From Limosilactobacillus oris DSM 4864 (GTDB lineage Bacteria; Bacillota; Bacilli; Lactobacillales; Lactobacillaceae): 64,000 nt of DNA. Both the position numbers and the translations under genes were made by a program. Below, piece by piece: positions 34,287 to 43,747 of this stretch. Under the pieces are notes generated by a model that saw only the letters and a program-made list of their open reading frames with translations, did not search any database and had not been told where the DNA came from. Each line of letters starts with the position of its first letter. Position 1 is the first letter of the stretch. The stretch covers positions 1-64,000 of the forward strand of contig NZ_AZGE01000002.1 of assembly GCF_001434465.1 (NCBI RefSeq), written 5' to 3'.

Positions 34287-35711
34287 ATGAATTTTCAAAC
34301 AACCATTGGGCTTGAAGTCCACGTGGAATTAAAGACAAATTCCAAGATTTACAGTCCTTCACCGGTCGAATATGGTGACCAGCCGAACGCTAATACCAAC
34401 GTTATTGACTGGGGGTACCCCGGGGTACTGCCGACGTTGAACAAGGGCGTTGTCCGTGATGGGATTATGGCCGGCCTGGCCCTCCACGCCCAAATTGCAC
34501 GGCGGATGCACTTTGACCGGAAGAACTACTTCTACCCGGATAACCCAAAGGCCTACCAAATTACCCAGTCTGCGACGCCAATCGCCCACGACGGCTGGAT
34601 TGAAATCGAGGTCGACGGTAAAAAGAAGAAGATCGGGATCGAAGAGATGCACATCGAAGAAGATGCCGGAAAGAACACTCACACCAGCAAGTATTCCTAC
34701 GTCGACTTGAACCGGCAGGGAACGCCGCTGATCGAAATCGTTTCTAAGCCGGACATCGCTTCGCCAGAAGAAGCGGTGGCCTACTTGGAAGCACTCCGGC
34801 AACGAATCCAATTCACCGGGATTTCCGACGTGAAGATGGAAGAGGGGTCAATGCGGGTTGACACTAACATCTCGATCCGGCCAATCGGCTCTGATAAGTT
34901 TGGAACCAAGACGGAAATGAAGAACATCAACTCCTTCAACTACGTCCGCAAGGCGCTGGCCTTTGAAGAGAAGCGGCACCAGAATGTTTTGCTCTCTGGT
35001 GGTCAGATTGCCCAGGAAACGCGGCGGTATGACGAACCGACCGGAACGACGATTTCGATGCGGTCCAAGGAAGGGGCCGACGACTACCGTTACTTCCCAG
35101 AACCGGACCTGCCGCCAGTGGAAGTCAGCGAAGACTGGATTAAGGAAATCGAGGGCGAAATGCCGGTAATGCCGGGTGAACGGCGGAAACACTACGTTGA
35201 CGACCTCGGCTTGTCCGACTACGACGCCATGGTGCTGACCCAGACCAAGGAAATGTCCGATTTCTTCGAGGAAGCAATCAAGGATGGTGGCGATCCAAAG
35301 CGGGTGGCTAACTACCTAATGAACGACGTCAACTCCTACCTGAACGACCAGCACGTTGACCTCCAGGACACCAAGCTGACGCCAGCTAATCTGGCTGGAA
35401 TGGTTAAGCTGATCGACGACGGAACGATTTCTTCCAAGATGGCGAAGAAGGTCTTCAAGGGAATTCTGAACGGGGAAGAACCACAGGCCTACGCTAAGGA
35501 ACACGGTCTGGTTCAACTGTCTGACCCGGCTCAGCTGCAGCCAATCGTCGATGATGTCCTGGCAAACAACCAGCAATCCGTTGACGACTACAAGAACGGG
35601 AAGGACCGGGCTGTTGGCTACCTGATGGGGCAGATCATGAAGCAGACTCACGGAAAGGCCAACCCGAAGATCGTTACCCAACTGCTGATGAAGTCGCTGC
35701 AGGCGATGTAG
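34287..35711 (+). CDS. gatB: Asp/Glu-tRNA amidotransferase subunit B
   Basis: 474 residues ([20 protein letters not shown]). It activates the tRNA-bound acid with ATP and transfers ammonia; the C-terminal YqeY-like tail (about 325-474) grips the tRNA. One base separates it from gatA. Confidence 0.96.
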   Translation: MNFQTTIGLEVHVELKTNSKIYSPSPVEYGDQPNANTNVIDWGYPGVLPTLNKGVVRDGIMAGLALHAQIARRMHFDRKNYFYPDNPKAYQITQSATPIAHDGWIEIEVDGKKKKIGIEEMHIEEDAGKNTHTSKYSYVDLNRQGTPLIEIVSKPDIASPEEAVAYLEALRQRIQFTGISDVKMEEGSMRVDTNISIRPIGSDKFGTKTEMKNINSFNYVRKALAFEEKRHQNVLLSGGQIAQETRRYDEPTGTTISMRSKEGADDYRYFPEPDLPPVEVSEDWIKEIEGEMPVMPGERRKHYVDDLGLSDYDAMVLTQTKEMSDFFEEAIKDGGDPKRVANYLMNDVNSYLNDQHVDLQDTKLTPANLAGMVKLIDDGTISSKMAKKVFKGILNGEEPQAYAKEHGLVQLSDPAQLQPIVDDVLANNQQSVDDYKNGKDRAVGYLMGQIMKQTHGKANPKIVTQLLMKSLQAM

Positions 35712-35721
35712 GAGGCTGACG

Positions 35722-36726
35722 ATGCGTAAACGAGCACGGATTATTTACAACCCGACTGCTGGTCGTGAGGCGCTCCGCAAAGACCTGGTCGATATTTTAG
35801 ATATCTACGAAAAGGCGGGCTACGAAACGAGCGCCTTTGCGACGACCCCGGCGCCGAACTCGGCAAAGAATGAGGCGACGCGGGCGGCCAAGGAAGGGTT
35901 TGACCTGATTGTGGCCGCTGGTGGTGACGGGACCTTGAACGAGGTTATCAACGGGATTGCCGGGCTGGAACACCGGCCAACGATGGCAATCATTCCGGCT
36001 GGGACCACTAACGACTACGCCCGGGCACTGCGGATTCCCCGTGATGATCCGATTGCTGCCGCTAAGCTGATTTTGAAGAAGAACAAGAAGTTCAAAATCG
36101 ATATCGGCAAGGCCGGTGACAACTACTTTATGAACATCGCGGCGGGGGGAACGCTGACGGAACTGACTTATGACGTACCGTCGTCGATGAAGTCCCTCTT
36201 TGGCTATGCGGCTTACCTGGCAAAGGGGGCCGAACTGCTGCCGCAGATCAAGCCGGTGGACGTTTCAATCAAGTATGATGACCAGGAATACCGGGGCACG
36301 GCGTCGATGATCTTGCTGGCGCTGACTAATTCGGTCGGTGGCTTTGAACAGATTGTGCCGGACGCGTCGCTGGATGACGGTAAGTTCACCATGATTATCG
36401 TCAAGAAGAGCAGTCTGGCCGACATGCTGGCGCTGATGGCGAAGGCCTTGCAGGGAAAGCACCTCGACGACCCGCGGATTATCTATGCCAAGGCGACCGA
36501 TGTGGATGTGACCCCATTGAGCAAGGAAGACCGGTTGATGATCAACCTTGATGGTGAATACGGCGGGGACGCACCGATGAAGTTCCACGATTTGAAACAG
36601 CACATTGAAGTGGTCGCAAACCTGGATGAAATTCCGGATGATGCGATTACCGATTCAGCCGACTTCCAACGGGTCGAAAAGGACTTCGTGGAAGGTGTCG
36701 GCAAGATAAGTGATGAAGATAAGTAA
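35722..36726 (+). CDS. dagK: Diacylglycerol kinase family lipid kinase
   Basis: 334 residues. The catalytic domain shows IYNPTAGRE at 9-17, AAGGDGTLNEVINGI near 66-80 and the PAGTTNDYARAL loop near 93-104. DgkB-type enzymes phosphorylate diacylglycerol recycled from lipoteichoic acid synthesis. It lies 10 bp after gatB, as in many lactobacilli. Confidence 0.92.
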   Translation: MRKRARIIYNPTAGREALRKDLVDILDIYEKAGYETSAFATTPAPNSAKNEATRAAKEGFDLIVAAGGDGTLNEVINGIAGLEHRPTMAIIPAGTTNDYARALRIPRDDPIAAAKLILKKNKKFKIDIGKAGDNYFMNIAAGGTLTELTYDVPSSMKSLFGYAAYLAKGAELLPQIKPVDVSIKYDDQEYRGTASMILLALTNSVGGFEQIVPDASLDDGKFTMIIVKKSSLADMLALMAKALQGKHLDDPRIIYAKATDVDVTPLSKEDRLMINLDGEYGGDAPMKFHDLKQHIEVVANLDEIPDDAITDSADFQRVEKDFVEGVGKISDEDK

Positions 36727-36998
36727 TAGAAGTGCGGAGCCAGCTCCTCGACAGAGCGTACGACTAGCTAGAACATTGGTTGGCACGGCAACGGGCCGAG
36801 CGAGCATTCACACCTAGGGTACGATCCTGTGCTGGCGAAGCACGTTATCTTGATGAAAGTCGAATCAACAATATAATAACGAAGCCGAGAGAAATGCTGT
36901 TTTCTCTCGGCTTTTTGTCTGGGTGCGCCTTTGCTTGAAGCAGTGGGCGGATTTTGTAATAATAGTCATATCGAATAATCGTTAATGGAGGCAAAATC
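36727..36998 (+). other. Intergenic region after dagK
   Basis: 272 bp. Apart from the terminator at 36884-36918, a GC-rich stretch (about 36735-36845) with several short inverted repeats was noted, but no gene or recognised RNA family. Confidence 0.4.
36884..36918 (+). terminator. Terminator of gatCAB-dagK
   Basis: AGCCGAGAGAAA and TTTCTCTCGGCT around a short loop, followed by TTTTG; the stem is a perfect 12 bp. Confidence 0.85.
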
Positions 36999-38375
36999 GT
37001 GAAAGTAAACGTTCCGGTACATAAAAATGAAGAATACCAGGCCAAGGTAATTGATTTGACCTACGAGGGCAACGGGGTCGTCAAAATTGCTGACTTCCCG
37101 GTCTTTGTACCCAACGCCCTGCCGGGGGAAGAAGTGACGGTGCGGGTCACCAAGATGACAAGGAACTTTGCCTGGGGCCGGGTGATGGCTTGGCAGACGA
37201 AGAGCGCCGACCGGGTGGACGTAAAAGACAAGAAGTATATCCAGACCGGGATTGCACCACTGGGCCACTTGAAGTACCCGGCCCAGTTGCGCTTTAAGCA
37301 GCACCAGATTGAGGAACTATTGGCGAAGGCCCACTTGGATGATATTAAGGTGGCGCCGACGATGGGGATGGAGCGGCCTTACCACTACCGGAATAAGGCC
37401 CAGGTGCCCGTCAAGCTGGTCCGGGGCAAGCTGGAAACCGGCTTTTATAAGCGGGGCAGCCACACCCTGGTGCCGATTGAAGACTTCTATATTCAAGATC
37501 CGAAAATTGACGAGGCGATTGTCGTCGTTCGGAACCTCCTGCGGAAGTACCACGTGACGCCGTATGACGAGCGGACCGGCAAGGGCGTCATCCGGACGGT
37601 GATGGTGCGCCGGGGTTATTACAGCCATGAAGTGATGGTCGTTTTGGTCACGAACACGAAGCGGTTGCCGATGAAAGAGCAGATTGTTGACGGGATCGTG
37701 GCCGGGGTGCCGGAAGTAAAGAGCATCGTCCAGAACGTCAATGATAAGCGGACCAATAAGCTGCTGGGCGAAACCAATAAAACGCTGTGGGGCAAGGACG
37801 AAATCCATGACCAGTTGCTCGGCATTGACTTTGCAATTTCGCCGCTGTCCTTCTACCAGGTTAACCCGCAGCAGACAGAGCGGCTGTACCAGACGGCGAT
37901 TGACAATGCAGGGCTGGATGGCGGCCAGACGGTGATTGATGCCTACTGCGGGATTGGGACGATTTCGCTGGCGGTGGCTAAGCACGCCAAGCAGGTCTAC
38001 GGGGTCGAGATCGTGCCCGCCGCGATTGCGGACGCCAAGCACAATGCCAAACGAAACGGCATTAAAAACACTGAATTCGTGGTCGGAAAGGCCGAAGAGC
38101 AGTTTGCCAAGTGGCAGGCGGCGGGCCTGAAGCCGGACGTGGTGATCGTCGACCCACCGCGCAAGGGCCTGGCGGAGTCGCTGATTGAGGCGACCGGCAA
38201 GATGGCACCACAAAAAGTGATCTACGTGTCCTGCAACCCAGCCACCCTGGTGCGGGACATTCAACGGTTCGCGGAAGTCGGTTACCACGTCACGAAACCC
38301 ATCCAGCCTGTTGACCAGTTCCCGCAGACGACGCATGTGGAGTGCGTGACGGTGCTTGAGCGCACAGAAAAATAG
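36999..38375 (+). CDS. rlmD: 23S rRNA (uracil-C5)-methyltransferase, RlmD/RlmCD type
   Basis: 458 residues from GTG behind ATGGAGG. An N-terminal TRAM domain (about 12-60) is followed by a class I methyltransferase fold with VIDAYCGIGTISLAV, VDPPRKGL and the nucleophile cysteine in YVSCNPATLVRDI. The four iron-sulfur cysteines of E. coli RlmD are missing: the aligned stretch reads IQTGIAPLGHLKY. Which uridine (747, 1939 or both) it methylates cannot be told. Confidence 0.9.
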   Translation: MKVNVPVHKNEEYQAKVIDLTYEGNGVVKIADFPVFVPNALPGEEVTVRVTKMTRNFAWGRVMAWQTKSADRVDVKDKKYIQTGIAPLGHLKYPAQLRFKQHQIEELLAKAHLDDIKVAPTMGMERPYHYRNKAQVPVKLVRGKLETGFYKRGSHTLVPIEDFYIQDPKIDEAIVVVRNLLRKYHVTPYDERTGKGVIRTVMVRRGYYSHEVMVVLVTNTKRLPMKEQIVDGIVAGVPEVKSIVQNVNDKRTNKLLGETNKTLWGKDEIHDQLLGIDFAISPLSFYQVNPQQTERLYQTAIDNAGLDGGQTVIDAYCGIGTISLAVAKHAKQVYGVEIVPAAIADAKHNAKRNGIKNTEFVVGKAEEQFAKWQAAGLKPDVVIVDPPRKGLAESLIEATGKMAPQKVIYVSCNPATLVRDIQRFAEVGYHVTKPIQPVDQFPQTTHVECVTVLERTEK

Positions 38376-38412
38376 CCTATAAGCGCCGGTTTGAAGGTAT
38401 TCCTGACATATT

Positions 38413-38459
38413 AAAAGTGTACTAATTCCGCTTTTGACGCTTGGAATTAGTACACTTTT
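38413..38459. terminator. 17-bp perfect inverted repeat after rlmD
   Basis: AAAAGTGTACTAATTCC at 38413-38429 and its exact complement GGAATTAGTACACTTTT at 38443-38459 flank a 13-bp loop and are followed by TT. It works as a terminator on paper. The right arm is also the first 17 bp of the ~90-bp direct repeat that recurs at 43017, so its origin is probably mobile. Confidence 0.7.
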
Positions 38460-38532
38460 TACTTATTGAGCTAGAGGGTCGAGTGGACAGCGTGCTGGAT
38501 TTTTGGGTTGTATGTGCAAGTGTCCGTTTTGG
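38443..38532 (+). repeat. ~90-bp direct repeat, copy 1
   Basis: It begins GGAATTAGTACACTTTT and ends GTCCGTTTTGG. Compared with the copy at 43017-43105 the two ends are identical and the middle differs mainly by transitions. An internal inverted pair GGACA...TGTCC spans about 40 bp. It stands directly before cargo operon 1. Likely a recombination site or solo element end. Confidence 0.7.
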
Positions 38533-38744
38533 AGAGTTGGAGTTGGTTAAGGTGATGAAAGGAGCTGCAATGGTTGACATAACGGGGATAACGCCCGGTG
38601 TCAAAACGACTAAATTTAGGTGGCCTAGGTTAAGTGAACAAGTGTACAACAACAGATTATTGACTTATTCCCATATTGTTATGATTTAGCAGGACAATGG
38701 CGTACTCGACCTATAATTTAACCGCTAAGGAGAATTTAATATTT

Positions 38745-39677
38745 ATGGATTTAGAAAAATACAAGGTATTAAAAAATAAAAGAATAGCTGAAGTATTAGA
38801 TGGTGACGAAACATTTGGCGATTTTGAGAGAAACGATACTGGCTCTTATTTTGGTGTTGCTGATTTAAAAATAGCTATGCCGAGATTGAGCGGGCCAGAT
38901 ATTTGTGATGTGGCAAAAACATTTGGCTCGACAACAGAATATACCGGTATAAAGTCTCGATGGCAATATATGTTTGATTTAATTGATTATGGTATTAGTT
39001 CGGGAAAAATACCAAGCATACTTGCCTATCTATTTGATGAATCTAATTTTACTAGAGATATTAATACTGAACTAAGTAGGGACGAATTTAAAAAATACTA
39101 TGAGTTATCTGTTAAAAGTGCACTTGAAAGAATTAACACAATACTTCATTTTGGTGGAAACAAAGTGATTATGGATAATCGAATGGTTTTGATTGTGTCT
39201 AATAACACATCAGATCCTGAGATATCCATTAAGAATATAAGAAGCGTAGATCGTGATTATATAAAACTGTTATCTAAGAGAGCAATAGGTAATGTTGATA
39301 GTGGAAATTATGATAGTGCATTAACACAAGCTAGAACTATCTTAGAGGAAACCTTTGATTACGTACTTGAAGAGCGGAATATTAAGCCTAGCACTAAAGG
39401 TGATATAAATAAACTTTATAAACAAGTTAAAGACGAATATAAAATGCACGAAGATAGAAATGCTGATAAAAGGATCAACCGCTTATTATCTGGGCTAGAA
39501 AATATAGTTTCAGCAGTATCCGAAATGCGTAATAAAAATAGTGATTCTCATGGTGTTGGCGAAAAACGGTTGACAATTGATAAACATCATGCACGGTTAG
39601 CAGTCAATGCTGCAACAACAATGGCAGACTTTATTTTGTCGGTAGAAAAGAAAGCTAATAGTGAGGATGATTACTAA
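38745..39677 (+). CDS. Abortive-infection-type protein with C-terminal Abi_C-like domain
   Basis: 310 residues, AT-rich. The C-terminal part (about 195-300), with RTILEETFDYVLEE, MRNKNSDSHGVG and HHARLAVNAATTMADFIL, matches the Abi_C domain found at the end of abortive-infection proteins. The N-terminal ~180 residues were not recognised. AAGGAG at 38727-38732 precedes ATG at 38745 by 12 bases; an upstream ATG at 38697 would add 16 residues. It is followed without a gap by two membrane-protein genes, suggesting a three-gene phage-defence unit. Confidence 0.7.
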   Translation: MDLEKYKVLKNKRIAEVLDGDETFGDFERNDTGSYFGVADLKIAMPRLSGPDICDVAKTFGSTTEYTGIKSRWQYMFDLIDYGISSGKIPSILAYLFDESNFTRDINTELSRDEFKKYYELSVKSALERINTILHFGGNKVIMDNRMVLIVSNNTSDPEISIKNIRSVDRDYIKLLSKRAIGNVDSGNYDSALTQARTILEETFDYVLEERNIKPSTKGDINKLYKQVKDEYKMHEDRNADKRINRLLSGLENIVSAVSEMRNKNSDSHGVGEKRLTIDKHHARLAVNAATTMADFILSVEKKANSEDDY

Positions 39678-40193
39678 ATGAATAATTTTATAAAACTTCA
39701 TGTAGAAAGATATAGATTATATCTTCTTGCATTAGGCTTTAGTCTAATAGAATATTCAATAATGGTATATGCTGGAATTTGGGATAAGAAGTTAAATAAA
39801 TCAATTATTAAAGGAGCGCATGTCTTTTTAAGAGAATATGGTAAATTTGGAGCAATTCCATTAATTGTACTTTTATGCGGATTAATAATCGTTTTGGGGT
39901 ATTTTATCTTTAAAATACGTATTGCTTCTCGAAGTTATTGGGCGTTAACTCTTATTTCATTAATTGTTATGCCAATAATTTTTTTAGAGTGGCTGAGTAA
40001 AGTACACTTAAACTCGCTGATATCTTTAGGAACTGTCATTTGCTTTATATGGGTTTCATATACCGTTATAGTTGGTACTATTTGGTTATATGACTGGATA
40101 GTAAAAGATAGTCAGACTATGTTAGCAAAACTTACTTTTATCTGGAGTGTGCTAGCAGCCTTACTTGGTTATAGTATTGGGAGGTCAAAATAA
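39678..40193 (+). CDS. Small polytopic membrane protein of the Abi operon
   Basis: 171 residues with about five hydrophobic segments (near 13-33, 59-79, 88-104, 113-138, 150-167). No family recognised. ATG directly follows the Abi_C gene stop and its own stop overlaps the next start by one base. Base composition is strongly AT-rich, unlike the housekeeping genes on the left. Confidence 0.7.
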   Translation: MNNFIKLHVERYRLYLLALGFSLIEYSIMVYAGIWDKKLNKSIIKGAHVFLREYGKFGAIPLIVLLCGLIIVLGYFIFKIRIASRSYWALTLISLIVMPIIFLEWLSKVHLNSLISLGTVICFIWVSYTVIVGTIWLYDWIVKDSQTMLAKLTFIWSVLAALLGYSIGRSK

Positions 40194-40618
40194 TGCGTAA
40201 ATTAATAATGGAGGATCAACCAATACCTATAATTACAGGGGTAGTCGGGTTAATTGTAAACCTGATTTATTTCTTCAATGCAAATAGTTTTCTAAAAAAT
40301 TATGGTATTAAAAATTTTAACAATTTTACTGAAGTCGTTCCAAAAATAATACAAAATAATGATGTAGAACGACTAGCTCTACTGGCTGGTGTAGGGTCGG
40401 TATTGATTATAGGCCTATTGGTAGTTACATGGTATTGTGCAATTAGGCCGGTCATAGATGCAGTTTTTGAAAATAATGTTTTGTGGTGGTTCACAATATC
40501 AATATATATTCTTAATGTGGTAATGACGATAGCTTTGATTAGAGCCGTACTCTTGCTATGGGGTATTCTTGTGATTTGTGGGGTTTATTCTGCGGCAAAT
40601 TCGAATTCCGCATCATAA
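40193..40618 (+). CDS. Second small membrane protein of the Abi operon
   Basis: 141 residues with about four hydrophobic segments (11-29, 61-86, 97-126 probably two). No family recognised. Its stop codon abuts the recombinase terminator on the opposite strand, so the cargo operon ends exactly where the recombination gene tail begins. Confidence 0.65.
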   Translation: MRKLIMEDQPIPIITGVVGLIVNLIYFFNANSFLKNYGIKNFNNFTEVVPKIIQNNDVERLALLAGVGSVLIIGLLVVTWYCAIRPVIDAVFENNVLWWFTISIYILNVVMTIALIRAVLLLWGILVICGVYSAANSNSAS

Positions 40619-40655
40619 AAAAAGACACCCAGCCAAAATAACTGAGTGCTGTCAT
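40617..40655 (-). terminator. Terminator of the serine recombinase (tail copy 1)
   Basis: On the minus strand CACTCAG and CTGGGTG pair around TTATTTTGG and are followed by TCTTTTTTT. The same hairpin recurs at 44105-44140 and, decayed, at 44961-44999. Confidence 0.7.
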
Positions 40656-40664
40656 GCTAAATAT

Positions 40665-42242
40665 TTACATCATAACTTTAATCACTTCACCATCTTTGAA
40701 CGTGAACTCCATGTAGCGTTGAAAGATGGTGATTTTTTCGATTAATCGGCGAACTAGTTGCGGATCGAATTCTTGAAGACCATGTTGATGTTCATCCACA
40801 AAATCACTGACCTGGTCGATATTGTGGAGCCTAACTTGATTTTCGGATTCAATCTCCTGGACCTTTTCCTTTTGTTCACGTAGTTCCATCACTTGCTGCG
40901 TGAGGTCGTTGCAGTTTTGATGCTGGTTAGCTGCTTGGATTAGCTTTAACTGCGCCTTTTCTAGTCGTTTATCCAGCTCATCAATCGTAGGACCTTTAGA
41001 ATTCTTAACGATTTTCATGATATTGGCTTTGATTTGCTTATCCGCCAATTCATGACTTTCGATTAATTGATTGATGGCGTCCAGGGTAGCGGCTTTGAGA
41101 AAAGGTTCCTTGATATTGCGGATCATGCAGCGCCGGCCTTTTTTATTGCGTTTGATACGGCTGGCACAGCGCCAAACTGCAACCTTAACAGGGTTGTACC
41201 ACATATTTCGCTGAAAGATGTCACCGCATTTGCCGTAGTAAACTCGTTGGGAAAAGCAGTACTTGCTGTTGATCCGTCGGTGTTTGCCGTTCTTAGTGGT
41301 GATTCCGTTGTGGCGCCGCCGGATCAAATTCTGCACCTGCATAAAGACGGACCTGGGAATGATGGCGGGATGATCGTTCTCAACATAATATTGCGGCATG
41401 ATGCCATTGTTTTTAACGCGTTTCTTGGTTAGGAAGTCAACGGTGTAAGTTTTCTGTAATAGAGCATCGCCCATATACTTTTCATTCTTGAGGATCAAGG
41501 CAATGCCGCTAGAGTGCCAATTAGTTTTCTTGCCACCCGTTAAGGCACCGTCTGCCTTAAGCGATTCGGCAATTTGCTTCATCGTCATCCCTTGCAGGTA
41601 GCTGTAGAAGATCCGTTTGACCGTTTTGGCTTCCTCTGGTTCAATCACCAGGTTGCCATCTTTATCCTTGGTGTAGCCGAGAAAGTGATTATGGTTGATC
41701 AAAACTTTGCCTTGCTGGTAACGGTATTGCAAGCCGAGCTTAACGTTCTGCGATAACGACTCGCTTTCTTGCTGGGCAAGTGAAGCCATGATGGTGATGA
41801 GCACTTCACCTTTGGCATCCATGGTGTTGATATTTTCTTTCTCGAAGAAGATGGCTACATTGATGGCTTTAAGGTCACGAATGTATTTTAAACAATCGAT
41901 TGTGTTTCGAGCAAAACGGCTAATTGACTTGGTGACAATCAGGTCAATCTTGCCTGCCTTGCAAGCCTTGATCATTTTATTGAATTGATCACGCTTTTTA
42001 GTATTAGTCCCCGAGATACCATCATCGGCAAAGATTCCAGCAAATTCCCAGCTGGGGTCTTTTTGGATCAATTCTTTGTAGTGGCTAACCTGTGTTTCAT
42101 AGGAGTTAGCCTGTTCATCGAGTTCAGTGGAAACCCGGCAGTAGGCAGCAACTCGCAGCCTTTCTGATTGTGGTTCATCTGGCGAACGGTTAATATTGTT
42201 GCCGCGTTGCTGATGAGCTGGAATGATACGTACTTTACCCAA
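40665..42242 (-). CDS. Large serine recombinase
   Basis: 525 residues. Resolvase domain at about 28-170 with the nucleophile serine in AAYCRVSTELDEQ, recombinase domain at about 190-300, a zinc-ribbon region (about 320-375) and a C-terminal coiled coil (about 400-480). The first ribbon cysteine is replaced: YYGKCG stands where CGKCG is expected; later cysteines (WRCAS, GRRC) remain. Such enzymes move cassettes or integrate elements between att sites. It is convergent with the Abi operon. Confidence 0.9.
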   Translation of the reverse strand: MGKVRIIPAHQQRGNNINRSPDEPQSERLRVAAYCRVSTELDEQANSYETQVSHYKELIQKDPSWEFAGIFADDGISGTNTKKRDQFNKMIKACKAGKIDLIVTKSISRFARNTIDCLKYIRDLKAINVAIFFEKENINTMDAKGEVLITIMASLAQQESESLSQNVKLGLQYRYQQGKVLINHNHFLGYTKDKDGNLVIEPEEAKTVKRIFYSYLQGMTMKQIAESLKADGALTGGKKTNWHSSGIALILKNEKYMGDALLQKTYTVDFLTKKRVKNNGIMPQYYVENDHPAIIPRSVFMQVQNLIRRRHNGITTKNGKHRRINSKYCFSQRVYYGKCGDIFQRNMWYNPVKVAVWRCASRIKRNKKGRRCMIRNIKEPFLKAATLDAINQLIESHELADKQIKANIMKIVKNSKGPTIDELDKRLEKAQLKLIQAANQHQNCNDLTQQVMELREQKEKVQEIESENQVRLHNIDQVSDFVDEHQHGLQEFDPQLVRRLIEKITIFQRYMEFTFKDGEVIKVMM

Positions 42243-42309
42243 TTAAATCCACCTCGCTTTTAATGATGCTATACAGATATTCTGCTTGCTTTAATGGTTT
42301 GTTAAAACG

Positions 42310-43016
42310 CTAGCGAATTACCTCATGATAGAAATGCTGGCTGACACGGACTTCCTTTGGCAGGTGTTCAGCTAAATTCAGCCCGCATTTGAGTTGAAAG
42401 ACAATTTTGTGTTGGCTATTAGCTTTGATGGCCTGAACAAAAGTTTTGAATACTTTAGAATCAAAGTTCTTCATCATTTGTCCTTGCTGGCACCAGCGAA
42501 GGAGATCACGAAAATCTTCCAGGCTATTAGCCTTATCAGTATTGTTACTGTTGATTTGCTTGATCCGTTGTTGGCATTGATAGGTACTTTGTTCCAGTTC
42601 AGCAGTTTGATTAATGTACATTACCTTATCGATTAAGGCTTTTTCTAATAAGCTCATCAGCGTTTCAGCTTTCTGATCGTTGGCTTTAATTTGCTTAGTT
42701 AACTTACCTAGTTCTCCGTCTGGATCATTGAAATGTTCTTTTAACTCTTGTACCAATGGTGAGAGCAAAAATTTCCTGCTGAAAATTAATTTATTCATCA
42801 TGGTGCAAAAGGCATTTTGAATGTTTTTTAGGAATTGCCTTTACTGGACAGCCCTTTGCTGAATGCAAATGCTTTTGACAAGCTCAGCGATCTTATTAGA
42901 ACGTGTCTGACGCTTGAAAGTGTAGCCACAATGTTTACAAAGGATCTTGCCGGAAAATAAGTAGTGTTGTTGATACTTATGACTGCCGGGCTCGGTATTT
43001 CGCTTCCTTTGTGATT
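42310..43016 (-). pseudogene. C-terminal remnant of a second serine recombinase
   Basis: Reading the minus strand from 43016, KRNTEPGSHKYQQHYLFSGK then ILCKHCGYTFKRQT is a serine-recombinase zinc ribbon. It meets one in-frame stop after QQRAVQ and continues as FLKNIQNAFCTMMNKLIFSR and a coiled coil to 42310. The resolvase and recombinase domains are missing, cut exactly where the ~90-bp repeat at 43017 begins. Probably the partner of the intact recombinase in a former tandem pair. Confidence 0.75.
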
Positions 43017-43105
43017 GGAATTAGTACACTTTTCGTGTCTTGTGATAGGGATTGAGCGGACAGTATGCCAGATTTTAATGTTGAGTATACAAGCGTCCGT
43101 TTTGG
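43017..43105 (+). repeat. ~90-bp direct repeat, copy 2
   Basis: Same start (GGAATTAGTACACTTTT) and same end (GTCCGTTTTGG) as 38443-38532. It lies directly before cargo operon 2 and truncates the recombinase remnant on its left. Confidence 0.7.
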
Positions 43106-43150
43106 TAAAATAAAGTAAATTAGCAAGTACAACCGTAGGAGAGCATCAAA

Positions 43151-43747
43151 ATGATTATGTGGACCATTCAGCCTTATAGCGTATACCAGCAGTTGGTAAA
43201 AGATGGCTACTTTTACTGTGATCCCAACCAATCAGAAAATTTGCAATATTCTGATTTTCGCTTAGCCTATCGATGGATGATCAAGCAGTTAAAGGCCAAG
43301 GTAAATCCACCTTGTAATCAAATAACCACACCGTTGTGGGCCTGGTATCGGAGTCATGATTATTGTCATCAACGTCCAGACTTCCGGTGGTCTAAAACTT
43401 ATTCAGATGAGGTATGTATTGAGTTTGATATTCCGGAAGAGGAAGCCCTTTTAAGTGATTTTGAAGGCTGGCATTTCGCTCTAAATAATTGGTATTACTC
43501 GTCGGCGACTAATGATGAAGACTGGGAGCGAGATGAAAAGTGGTTTGCTAATTTAAGCAAGCATAAGCAACAACGTGTTAAGGAAAAGTCTTGGCAGAGA
43601 ATCTTTGATATTACTCCACGGTATGGTGAGTGGACCAGAAATGGTGACGCAGTTCAAGGGTGTTTTTGGCTATTGCAGATGAACCAGGTGCGCAAGGTGT
43701 GGAGACTGAAGAAGGGAGAAAAAGTTCATGAAATTTATTCAGTATAA
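43151..43747 (+). CDS. DUF3841-family protein
   Basis: 198 residues, tryptophan-rich (MIMWTIQPYSVYQQLVKDGY; LWAWYRSH; EGWHFALNNWYY). The N terminus fits DUF3841, a family without known function. ATG follows TAGGAGAG; a second ATG two codons later is possible. It overlaps the next gene by 20 bp. First gene of cargo operon 2. Confidence 0.7.
   Translation: MIMWTIQPYSVYQQLVKDGYFYCDPNQSENLQYSDFRLAYRWMIKQLKAKVNPPCNQITTPLWAWYRSHDYCHQRPDFRWSKTYSDEVCIEFDIPEEEALLSDFEGWHFALNNWYYSSATNDEDWERDEKWFANLSKHKQQRVKEKSWQRIFDITPRYGEWTRNGDAVQGCFWLLQMNQVRKVWRLKKGEKVHEIYSV

Noticed and set aside
37317-38336. 339-residue minus-strand frame inside rlmD
   Set aside because: Shadow of a GC-rich coding region; no ribosome site and the sense strand encodes a clear family.
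38413-38459. Ordinary terminator with no further meaning
   Set aside because: The right arm is repeated exactly at 43017-43033 as the start of the ~90-bp direct repeat, so termination alone does not explain it.
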